Positions 1 through 8,100 of a stretch of 32,068 bases of DNA are shown piece after piece. The DNA is from Nitrosomonas sp. (GTDB taxonomy: Bacteria; Pseudomonadota; Gammaproteobacteria; Burkholderiales; Nitrosomonadaceae). Where the stretch lies: contig JAGOKN010000028.1 in NCBI GenBank assembly GCA_017994575.1, forward strand, positions 1 through 32,068. Direction: 5' to 3'. The first letter of the stretch is position 1. Each line of letters begins with the position of its first letter. The translations under genes and the position numbers were made by a program. The notes under the pieces were generated by a model. The model saw only the letters and a list, made by a program, of their open reading frames with translations, ran no database searches and was not told the origin of the DNA.

Positions 1-652
1 TCAATGGCGAGGCTTCTCCCGCAACAGGTTGATTCGCCAGCCACTTTGCGATTGTATCCGCCTCGTGATCAGTCAACTGTCTAGCAATCTCAGACATACA
101 ATCAGAGGCCTGTCCCCGTATAATGCTACCTTTGCGCCACCCGCCCAACTGTGCCGTGATGTAGGCACGAGAAAGTCCAATCAGCCCCGGAATGGCAGGT
201 TCTATTCCCATCAGATTATCCCCATGGCAGGCACTACATGCGGGAACATCTTTCTGCGCATTACCCGAGTAAATGAAACGTTCCGCCAGTTCAATTTCTT
301 CAGGCTGCATGACAAAGCTTTCAGGTTCCGGATAGAGCAACCGGAGTGAAGCAAAATGATGTGCGATTGATTGCAGGTAGTCATCCGACATATTTTCCAG
401 CAAGATATTCATCGGTTGGTAATAGCGCCGACCATCTCTGAAATTGCGTAACTGATTAAACAGATAACCCTGCGGCTTACCCGCGATACGGGGGTAATAT
501 GCATCACGCCCGGCTTTATCCTCTGCACCATGGCAAATGGTACAGGCTTTCACACGCTCATCCATGGTATCAGGCACAGTCACCGAAGGGCTACCATACA
601 CATTCGCCACGCAAGCGACCCCGAAAAATATCAACACTATAAAACGCATCAT
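1..652 (-). CDS. Diheme cytochrome c (c4-like), 3' end outside window
   Basis: This is a secreted diheme electron carrier, read on the minus strand from ATG at 652 with no stop before the window edge (217 codons visible). Residues 1-20 form a hydrophobic signal peptide, so the product should be periplasmic. Two heme-attachment motifs are visible: CTICH at residues 37-41 and CSACH at 139-143. Each is followed by a PxIxG and YLxxQLxxFRxGxR-type stretch and a later Met (for example Met81) that could be the sixth heme ligand, a pattern typical of the cytochrome c4/c553 family. A second ATG directly follows the first, so the start could be 649. There is no strong ribosome binding site. The gene runs in the same direction as the LicD-type gene but is separated from it by about 115 bp, so co-transcription is uncertain. 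The specific redox partner cannot be told from the sequence. Confidence 0.85.
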   Translation of the reverse strand, partial: MMRFIVLIFFGVACVANVYGSPSVTVPDTMDERVKACTICHGAEDKAGRDAYYPRIAGKPQGYLFNQLRNFRDGRRYYQPMNILLENMSDDYLQSIAHHFASLRLLYPEPESFVMQPEEIELAERFIYSGNAQKDVPACSACHGDNLMGIEPAIPGLIGLSRAYITAQLGGWRKGSIIRGQASDCMSEIARQLTDHEADTIAKWLANQPVAGEASPL

Positions 653-768
653 TGAGGATTCCATACTTTGACTGTTCAAATGAGTGAACGAAGCGCAATG
701 AAATGCCCCGTTCGTTATGTTGCTGAGCAATGATAGTTGGAAATACCGATCCTGTTCAATACATCAAG

Positions 769-2349
769 CTATTTCTTACTCGATTTGCGCTCCGACTTTG
801 CGGCACTTTTCTGACTCCCACCCCCTGCTAGAATTCGCGCCACCAAATCTGAAGTTGAAATACCCGACGTATATTCAAGCTCTTGAATCATTTCAGTAGG
901 TAATGTTTCGCACAGTTTATATTTATCCTGTCTTTCCTGCTCGGATGCGCACGCAAACGTATAAATATCATAACCATTTTGTTGCATGAATACTGGGGTA
1001 ATACTGGCAGGAGTGTCAGTGACCACGGCATCCACATATTTGCAAGCAGAAACAATCGCTGCACGCTCGGCTTGCTTCATGACGGGGAACTTGCCCTTAT
1101 TTTCCAGCACACGCTCATCGGAAACCACGCACACCGTTAAATGCGTGCCCAATGCACGCGCTGCCTGCAAAAAATTGACATGGCCTTCATGAAACAAATC
1201 CGCCACCATACGCGTATATATCCGTTTTTGCCGCTGATTCTTCGGCCATACCGGAATTTCCTTGCCTAAACGCGTGATGGCGCGCTCCAACCATTGGCGA
1301 CTACGTAAAGCCAACACGTCATCCGGATCCTTCATAGCAATCTGATGCGCGTAGTACCAAGCTTTATTAAGATCCCCCAGCAACCAGCGTTGCACCAGCC
1401 GATGGTAGGCATAACAACGAACCAACAGTGTAAAATTTTCCAGATTGAGGGCAGAAATCACAGTATCCCAATGGGGATTGGGTGTTCGCCAGTCCCCATA
1501 AAATGCTGTGAGAATTTTCTCCGGTTGGCGAGGAAACCAGATTCCACCGAATTCAGTACTGCGCTGCACTAAATCAAAGGCAGGAAAAACCGACACCCGC
1601 TGATACTCTGTTGGATAATTGGGGAGTGAAAATCCACCGACGATGCGCTGATCCTCTCGATGCTTCAAACCACACACATCCAGCGTAATGCCTAATTCCG
1701 GATGAACAAAATCGCGATAATTGCTATATTCAATGCGCATAGGTGATCTGACCCATCCCATTTCCTCCAGCGCGGCACAGCATGCTTCCCAAGATTCCAT
1801 CCACACAGCGATGTCCAAATCTTTATCAAAATCCAACAGGCATCCATTACGCACCAAACCTAGCAAAGTCCCTGCAAATGGAAATGCAGGAATACTCAAC
1901 TTGGCTAATTCAGCACAGGTCATCTTTAATAAATTTTCCGCTTCTCCTGAAGCAAATACATTTTCGTCGTTCAATAGAGTCTTTTCTGATTTTCTATTCG
2001 GCGGAATTTTTCCCGTTTTGGCCAGCGCCATTAGGTGGTTTAAAGCACAGACGAAATGGGTGCGGGTTGCGGATAAATCCAGCAAAATGAAACTCGCCGT
2101 ACCCAATGTTTGCGCCCAATGAGCCTTGTAAAAATCACTTTGCACATGGGCGTAAATTTTCTCAGCATAATCCAGCACATCGCTCGCACGATTGGTACGC
2201 ATTGCCAATGAACACCAAAGCCTTGCCACATCCTGTGACATCGGATATTCATTCTTTAATGGATCCAATATCTCTGCCGCATCATTCAGCTTCCCGCTGG
2301 CAATTAACTGTTTTGCTTGCAATAACAAGTCTTCAAGCGGCTGAGTCAT
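769..2349 (-). CDS. TPR / LicD-like / cytidylyltransferase fusion protein
   Basis: A 526-residue soluble protein with three recognisable parts. Residues 1-100 are helical and TPR-like. Residues about 135-295 resemble LicD-type phosphotransferases: GTLLGLVRNG at 160-169, the acidic DKDLDIAVW at 175-183, and YGDWRTP at 284-290. Residues about 375-505 resemble the nucleotidyltransferase superfamily of CTP:phosphoethanolamine, phosphocholine and glycerol-3-phosphate cytidylyltransferases. They carry LFHEGHVNFL at 385-394 in place of the usual G-x-F-D-x-x-H-x-G-H loop, and ISTSD at 497-501. By family knowledge, one half would activate a phospho-alcohol with CTP and the LicD half would move a phospho-group onto a glycan; having both in one chain is my inference. 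The C-terminus is a Lys/Ser-rich tail. The gene diverges from the RTX gene, with a Fur box between them about 110 bp upstream of this start. The substrate is unknown. Confidence 0.8.
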   Translation of the reverse strand: MTQPLEDLLLQAKQLIASGKLNDAAEILDPLKNEYPMSQDVARLWCSLAMRTNRASDVLDYAEKIYAHVQSDFYKAHWAQTLGTASFILLDLSATRTHFVCALNHLMALAKTGKIPPNRKSEKTLLNDENVFASGEAENLLKMTCAELAKLSIPAFPFAGTLLGLVRNGCLLDFDKDLDIAVWMESWEACCAALEEMGWVRSPMRIEYSNYRDFVHPELGITLDVCGLKHREDQRIVGGFSLPNYPTEYQRVSVFPAFDLVQRSTEFGGIWFPRQPEKILTAFYGDWRTPNPHWDTVISALNLENFTLLVRCYAYHRLVQRWLLGDLNKAWYYAHQIAMKDPDDVLALRSRQWLERAITRLGKEIPVWPKNQRQKRIYTRMVADLFHEGHVNFLQAARALGTHLTVCVVSDERVLENKGKFPVMKQAERAAIVSACKYVDAVVTDTPASITPVFMQQNGYDIYTFACASEQERQDKYKLCETLPTEMIQELEYTSGISTSDLVARILAGGGSQKSAAKSERKSSKK

Positions 2350-2431
2350 AGCCGATAACCAGTCATTTCATTTTTATTCACAATCACCAAAGCGGCTCCA
2401 ATCAATTCTCGGACATGGCAGATAATAAAGA

Positions 2432-2459
2432 TTGCATTTTAACCATTATTTAATATAAT
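2432..2459 (+). promoter_or_regulatory. Sigma70-type promoter of the RTX gene
   Basis: The -35 element TTGCAT (2432-2437) and a perfect -10 TATAAT (2454-2459) are separated by 16 bp. The predicted transcription start falls inside the adjoining Fur box, and the chosen start codon of the RTX gene is about 80 bp further on. The bfd promoter has nearly the same architecture. Confidence 0.65.
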
Positions 2460-2478
2460 AGGAATCATTCTCATTATT
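2460..2478. promoter_or_regulatory. Fur box (RTX / LicD-fusion intergenic region)
   Basis: The minus-strand 19-mer AATAATGAGAATGATTCCT matches 13 of 19 positions of the classical Fur consensus GATAATGATAATCATTATC. It sits immediately downstream of a TATAAT -10 element, where bound Fur would block transcription of the RTX gene. It could also act on the divergent LicD-type gene, whose start is about 110 bp away on the other side. Confidence 0.7.
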
Positions 2479-2546
2479 ACTTGATGAGACAGTACGTATA
2501 TTCAATGCATGAATTGCTTTTAGGCAACATTTCTGGAGACAATATT

Positions 2547-3191
2547 ATGGCAGTAATACGGGATAGGCGCCCTAACTTGGGCTCGGGAGCGGTTAAGTTT
2601 ATCGATGGAATTCCTTTTGATGGTTTGGGGTCCGCTGGATTCGGTGAAGATGACTTACTGATCATTGGCGATGATTTGGATAATCTCGATCTGATTGGCG
2701 GTTCTGGCCATGATGAAATAGACGGTGGCGCCGGCAATGATGTCTTAAGAGGCGGTGCCGGCAATGGCATTTTGATAGGTGGGGACGGCAATGATGATCT
2801 GGACGGACAGGAAGGCACCGAAAAACTGTTTGGCGGCAATGGCGATGATATCTTAAGAGCCGGCGGCAGCAAACCGGCCAACATCCCAGCGCCTGAGCTA
2901 GCAGATTACGATAGGCTGAATGGCGGCGCCGGCAGCGACACCTTTGGTTTTTATGGGCTAGGCAGCTTTGAGATCGCTGATTTCACACCGGGCGAGGATC
3001 GTCTGTTTTTTGATACAGCATCCATTGGCATCGATCATATTGAAGAGCTATTACCTTACATATCAAGAGTAATCGAACCTGCCGGCAATAACGGTTATAT
3101 CGTTGAATTTGTTGGCGGTGCTGCAACCATTGAGTTTCTTAACTTCAACATTAATGCTCTTACTGCAGACATGATTGTGTTCAGTCTCTAA
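2547..3191 (+). CDS. RTX-repeat calcium-binding protein, probably secreted
   Basis: The protein is 215 residues from the chosen ATG, which has GGAG at 2535-2538 eight bases upstream; an in-frame TTG/ATG further upstream at 2481-2486 lacks such a site. Residues 51-104 form six consecutive glycine-rich nonapeptides (GGSGHDEID, GGAGNDVLR and so on; the fifth, GQEGTEKLF, is degenerate). A seventh, GGAGSDTFG, lies at 126-134. These are RTX beta-roll repeats that bind calcium. The following IADFTPGEDRLFF resembles the C-terminal region of serralysin-type RTX proteins. There is no N-terminal signal peptide, as expected for type I secretion through a C-terminal signal. No catalytic domain is visible and no ABC exporter lies nearby. 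The promoter overlaps a Fur box, so expression under iron limitation is expected. Its role is not known. Confidence 0.8.
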   Translation: MAVIRDRRPNLGSGAVKFIDGIPFDGLGSAGFGEDDLLIIGDDLDNLDLIGGSGHDEIDGGAGNDVLRGGAGNGILIGGDGNDDLDGQEGTEKLFGGNGDDILRAGGSKPANIPAPELADYDRLNGGAGSDTFGFYGLGSFEIADFTPGEDRLFFDTASIGIDHIEELLPYISRVIEPAGNNGYIVEFVGGAATIEFLNFNINALTADMIVFSL

Positions 3192-3251
3192 GCCAGCTTA
3201 TCGACTTAATCATCTCAGCGTTTTGCATCACGGGTAGGTCTTTCTCTTCTC

Positions 3252-3291
3252 AAAAATGCCCTACTGCTTAATTAAGCAGTAGGGCATTTTT
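3252..3291. terminator. Bidirectional rho-independent terminator
   Basis: This is a perfect 40-bp palindrome with two 20-base arms meeting at TTAATTAA. It has a GC-containing stem (GCCCTACTGC) and a run of A on the left and T on the right. It lies between the convergent RTX and diheme peroxidase genes and can terminate both transcripts. Confidence 0.9.
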
Positions 3292-3324
3292 ATTAGCTAC
3301 CCAACCCTTTCTCTTACCTCTACT

Positions 3325-4779
3325 CTATAGTGAAGCCAGAAAAGCCACCAAATCAGACTTTTCCCTCTCAGTCAGTCCAATTGCAAAGCGAGTGTCATAA
3401 AACTCAACGACGGCTGGCAAATCTTTCGCAGAACCATCGTGAAAATAAGGAGGTCTTGATGCAACCGCACGTAGAACCGGCCCTTTGAAACGTCCTATGT
3501 CTTTCCATTGGCCGGTAATCAAAGCACGCCCCGGGTCGGTAGTTTGAATGGTCTCGCCGGTCGTTTTGTTCCTCAATGTGTACAAAGGCATATCAGGGGT
3601 ACGACGCGATGCATCTGAGATACCGATATCCAGTGGCATTGGCGTTGAATGATTGCCAGAATTTGGCGTGTTGTGACAAGTGGTGCATGTACCAGGCAAT
3701 ACGCTTATACCAAGGTCATCATTGATTCCTTTGACTCCAGCAATTTGAATCGGCTTGTTATTAAACAAATCCTGGCCGCGCGCAATGGCGGCACGAGCAC
3801 GTTCCTGATCAATTCGTGATCTAGCAGAATAACGATGCCACGTATTATAGAGCGACATGACATTGGGATTAAAAAGCTCGCGGGTATGATAATCTCCCAC
3901 AAGAGTATCATTAATGCCAAAATAATAAGTCTGATTAATCAGCCTCTTAGGTCCACCTTGAGCACCATCCTCGCTTAAACTACCGGCGACTTTGTCTCGC
4001 ACCTGCGCAGTAAATAATCCCATCTCGAACGCGACAATTTCATCACGCTCTGCTTCGTTCAGTGCCGCTAATGCCTCTGCATGCCCCAATGTGGCGTGGT
4101 TTGCTTGTGTAGACAAATCCAACGGTATCGGCGAGAAACAGGTTGTCGTGCCATAGATACAATCGCTGGAGCTTGGATCAAGCGTTGTCTCACGCCCTTC
4201 CCACATAACCGCACTAATAAATTTCAGATTAGTTGTCGGCATAGGACGACGAAACAATGACAATTCTGTCGCGCTTGCAAAACCATACGGATCATCTACT
4301 GCATCCAGTTCAAATTCGGCATTGGCAGGAATACCAATACCGACACGGATATTTGCTTTGTTTAGTAACATGCTGTAGGCCTGGCGGCGCTTTTCAACAG
4401 TGGATACGTCAGCCAAAGGAGTATTAGCGCCATCAACTAAGCGAAAAACTGGATCTAAGCCTGCCGTTTTCTCGAAACGCGCCTTTACACCTTTAGGGGT
4501 AATTACCCACCCTTCTGTAGGAACATGGCAAGTCGCGCAAGTCCGGTCATTCGTTCCAAATTTTTTAAAAAACGCATTCTCGAAATCAATAAAGCCTGCC
4601 GTACTATAGGTTTTATCTACACCATGGGCATTAATCGCACTGATAGTTTTTGGTTTCTGTGAGATTGCACGCTCACTCTCGATGATAATACTCACGCTAT
4701 CTACTGCCAGTACTGGTGTAGCCAACATAGTCAGTGAAGCAAGCACCGATACGAATGCCTTGCTATTTTTACTATTCAT
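3325..4779 (-). CDS. Diheme cytochrome c peroxidase / MauG-family protein
   Basis: A 484-residue periplasmic protein with a signal peptide cleaved near residue 25 (ATPVLA). Two heme-binding motifs are present: CATCH at 81-85 and CTTCH at 365-369. The C-terminal region carries the conserved stretch RPPYFHDGSAKDL (442-454) seen in bacterial cytochrome c peroxidases and MauG-like enzymes. It is longer than classical CcpA (about 320-350 residues), with an insertion between the hemes, so it belongs to the wider diheme family. That family reduces peroxide or oxidises protein substrates, and the exact reaction cannot be assigned here. The start is supported by an AAGGGAAG sequence shortly upstream. 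The gene appears monocistronic and ends at the shared palindromic terminator. Confidence 0.85.
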   Translation of the reverse strand: MNSKNSKAFVSVLASLTMLATPVLAVDSVSIIIESERAISQKPKTISAINAHGVDKTYSTAGFIDFENAFFKKFGTNDRTCATCHVPTEGWVITPKGVKARFEKTAGLDPVFRLVDGANTPLADVSTVEKRRQAYSMLLNKANIRVGIGIPANAEFELDAVDDPYGFASATELSLFRRPMPTTNLKFISAVMWEGRETTLDPSSSDCIYGTTTCFSPIPLDLSTQANHATLGHAEALAALNEAERDEIVAFEMGLFTAQVRDKVAGSLSEDGAQGGPKRLINQTYYFGINDTLVGDYHTRELFNPNVMSLYNTWHRYSARSRIDQERARAAIARGQDLFNNKPIQIAGVKGINDDLGISVLPGTCTTCHNTPNSGNHSTPMPLDIGISDASRRTPDMPLYTLRNKTTGETIQTTDPGRALITGQWKDIGRFKGPVLRAVASRPPYFHDGSAKDLPAVVEFYDTRFAIGLTEREKSDLVAFLASL

Positions 4780-5018
4780 TTTTTCTTCCCTTTGTTTAAA
4801 AAATAAAATAATGACTGTGATGAGGTCAAGAAGCTTCTGAATCAGTAGTCATGTAGACACCAAGGAAAAATCTTACTTACGCAGCAACAATTGAATTTGA
4901 TCTATGCAAAATTTTCTTAACTAGCGCAGTATTATCCTGATAAAACACATAAATTAGAATGTGACAAATTGCCGCACTTGATCTAGTCTGACTTCCTGGA
5001 TTGGCTTGGTTTAATGAA

Positions 5019-5190
5019 ACCGGACTGTCCGGTTAAGAGAAAATAGCTTAACTGGAGGAAGAAGATGAAATTACCCCACACCCAATATAGTCAAGAATTT
5101 AGGGAGCAATCAGTTAAGTTTTTTAAAGAAAATGGGGTAACTTTGATTGAAGCAGAAAAATTGAAAAAAGTCGCTTAACTGGGTTGTCCG
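5019..5190 (+). mobile_element. IS3-type element, left-end remnant
   Basis: The stretch begins with the palindrome ACCGGACTGTCCGGT (5019-5033) and holds a ribosome binding site and the first codons of an OrfA-like transposase. The segment GTCCGGTT occurs again at its right edge (near 5185-5192), directly before the GC-rich block. Only about 170 bp remain, so this is a stub. The assignment to IS3 rests on the short protein fragment alone. The roughly 240 bp between the diheme peroxidase start and this remnant show no gene. Confidence 0.5.
5065..5178 (+). pseudogene. Truncated IS3-type OrfA transposase fragment
   Basis: This is a 37-codon ORF with a good ribosome binding site (GGAGGA at 5054-5059). 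Its sequence, with QEFREQSVKFF then a turn and IEAEKLKKVA, resembles the beginning of the helix-turn-helix OrfA protein of IS3-family transposases (typically about 90-100 residues). It stops where the IS remnant ends, so it is a non-functional truncation. Confidence 0.55.
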
Positions 5191-5193
5191 GTT

Positions 5194-8100
5194 TTACTTG
5201 ACCAGGTCACCGCCGCGCGCACCGTCACCCACCAGGAGCGGTGAACGCTGGAGATCGTCCAGCGCCATCGGTCGCGCGTAGAGGTACCCCTGCAGGCTCT
5301 GGCAGCCCTCGGCGCGCAGGAACGCGGCTTGGTCTTCGTTCTCCACCCCCTCGGCGACGACGGAAAGGCGCAACGACTGGGCCATTGCAAGGATGGTCCG
5401 CACGATCGATGCATCCTCGAAGATCGAGGTGCAGTTGGTGACGAACGCGCGATCGATCTTCAGTGTGGCGATGGGCAGCTTGCGCAGGTACGACAGACTC
5501 GAGTAGCCGGTGCCGAAGTCGTCGACCGAGACCGACACGCCGCTGCGCGACAACGAACGCAGGATGTCGATGACGTGATCCAAGTCGGTCAGGAAGATCC
5601 CCTCGGTCACCTCGATCACGAGGCGCGTCAGGTCGCCGCCTTCGGCGTTGCACGTGCGCCTGAGCGTGGCTTCGAAGTCCTGCGACAGCAGCTGGCGCGC
5701 CGAGATGTTCACCGCCATGTACAGGTCCAGGCCTTGCTGCGCCAACTGGACCTGGGCCCGACAGGCCTCGATCATGGTCCAGTTGCCCAGGCTTTCGATC
5801 AAGCCCGTGCTTTCGGCCAGCGGGATGAATTCGGCCGGAGACACCGGGCCGAGCTTGCCGGACGTCCAACGCATCAGCGCCTCGACACCGATTATCCGGC
5901 CGGAGGCTGCGGACACGATCGGCTGGTAGACCTGCCATATTTCGTCGAGCTGGATCGCGGACTTGAGTCCGTGATAGAGCTCAAGCTTGCGCTTGGCAAC
6001 GCTCTCGATCTGATCGGTAAAGAACATCGAGGTGTTGCGCCCCACATCCTTGGCGACGTAGAGCGCGCAGTCCGCATGCCGCATCAGCAGGTCGGCACTG
6101 TCGCCGTGCTCGGGGTATAGCGCGATGCCGACGCTGCACGAACCGGTGAGCGTCAGGTCGGCGCTTTCCACCGGCTCGTTGATCGAGCCCAGCAGTTGGT
6201 CAGTGAACGTCTGCGCCCTGGCCGCGTCCACGTCGGGAAGTACGACAACGAACTCATCGCCGCCGGTGCGGTAGACGGTGTCCTCCTTGCCCACGGCGCT
6301 CTCGAGACGCCTGGCGATGCCGATCAGGTACGCATCGCCGATGGCGTGGCCCAGCGAGTCGTTGATCGTCTTGAAGTGGTCGAGGTCGATGAACAGCAGC
6401 GCAAAGGGCCTGCCGGCACCGATCAGGCAGTCGAGCGTCGTGCCCAGTTGGATGCGGTTCGCCAGACCCGTCAGCGGATCGTGGTACGCCAGAAATTCGA
6501 TGTGCTGCTCCGCCCGGCGCTGCTCGGTGATGTCGATGCACAGGCCCAGGATGCAGGGCGACGACGGGTCGGGGAACGCGAACGGGATCTTCGTGGTGGC
6601 CAGCAAGTGGACGTTGTTCTCAGCATCCGTCATCTTCTCTTCGATGGTTTTCGGCATGCCGGTGCGCATCACCTCGGAGTCGTCGCGCCGGAAGTTCGCG
6701 GTTTCTACGGCCGATTTCTCGAAGTCCGCGTCCTTCTTGCCTTCGAGTTGCGCCACCGTGGTGCCGTAGGCTCGGGCAACGCATTCGTTCGCCAGCACGT
6801 AGGTGCCTTCCGCGTCCTTCGCGAAGATGAAGTACGGGATCAGATCGATGACCTGCCGCAGCAAGGCAGCGTCCACCATGTCGGGGCCCGGTGGTCGCTC
6901 CAACTCCACTATAGAGTGCCTGGTTATCAGCGCCTCGATGTCGACCATCCGGTCGGAAGCGACGGACACGATCGGCTGGTCGACCTGTTGCATCTCGTCG
7001 GACTTGAGTCCGTGGTAGAGCTCAAGCTTGCGCTTGGCGACTCTCTCGATTTGATCGGTGAAGAACGTCGAAGTGTTGCGTCCCGCATCCCTGACAACGT
7101 AGAGCGCGCAGTCCGCATACCGCATCAGCATGTCGGCACTGACGCCATGCTCGGGGTACAGCGCGATGCCGATGCTGCACGAACCGGTGAGCGTCAGGTC
7201 GACGCTTTCCACCGGCTCTCTGATCGAGTCCAGTAGTTGGTCAGTGAACGTCTGCGCCCTGACCGCGTCTGCGTCTGGAAGCACGACGACGAACTCGTCG
7301 CCGCCGGTGCGGCAGACGGTATCCTCCTTGCCCACGGCGCTCTCGATACGCCTGGCGATGCCGATCAGGTACGCATCGCCGATGGCGTGGCCCAGCGAGT
7401 CGTTGATCGTCTTGAAGTGGTCGAGGTCGATGAGCAGCAGCGCAAAGGGCCTGCCGGCACCGATCAGGCAGTCGAGCGTCGTACCCAGTTTGATGCGGTT
7501 CGCCAGACCCGTCAGCGGATCGTGGTGCGCCAGAAATTCGATGCGCTGCTCCGCCCGGCGCCGCTCGGTGATGTCGATACACAGACTCAGGACGCAGGGC
7601 GACGACGGGTCGGGGAATGCGAACGGGATCTTCGTGATGGCCAGCAAGTGGACGTTGTTCTCAGCATCCGTCATCTTCTCTTCGATGGTTTTCGGCATGC
7701 CGGTGCGCATCACCTCGGCGTCGTCGCGGCGGAAGTTCTCGACTTCTTCGGCCGATTTCGCGAAGTCTACGTCCTTCTTGCCTTCGAGTTGCGTCACCGT
7801 GGTGCCGTAGGCCCGGGCGACGCATTCGTTCGCCAGCACGAAGGTACCTTCCGCATCCTTCGCGAAGATGAAGTACGGGACCAGATTGATGATCTGCCGC
7901 AGCAAGGCAGTGGCCACCATGTCGCGACCCGATGGTCGCTCCAACTCCACTATGGAGTGCTTGATTTTAGGTTTGCGCTGATTTTGTGTAATGCTCGTAT
8001 CAACATGCCAGTCTTTCCTGACCATGATATCGTGCATTTGTATTTGCTCATTCACCCGCGCTAACAGTTTATCCCACGCATGGGCTGCCGTCAGTCGGGT

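Noticed and set aside
1721-2122. Plus-strand ORF of 133 codons inside the LicD-type gene
   Set aside because: Antisense to a gene with clear conserved motifs; composition is not protein-like and there is no ribosome binding site.
2477-2884. Minus-strand ORF of 135 codons opposite the RTX gene
   Set aside because: Its Pro/Ser-rich repeats are the mirror of the glycine-rich RTX codons.
5329-8064. Several long plus-strand ORFs (up to 346 codons) opposite the cyclic-di-GMP gene
   Set aside because: They are antisense shadows typical of high-GC coding DNA, with no recognisable domains, while the minus strand has a full domain series.
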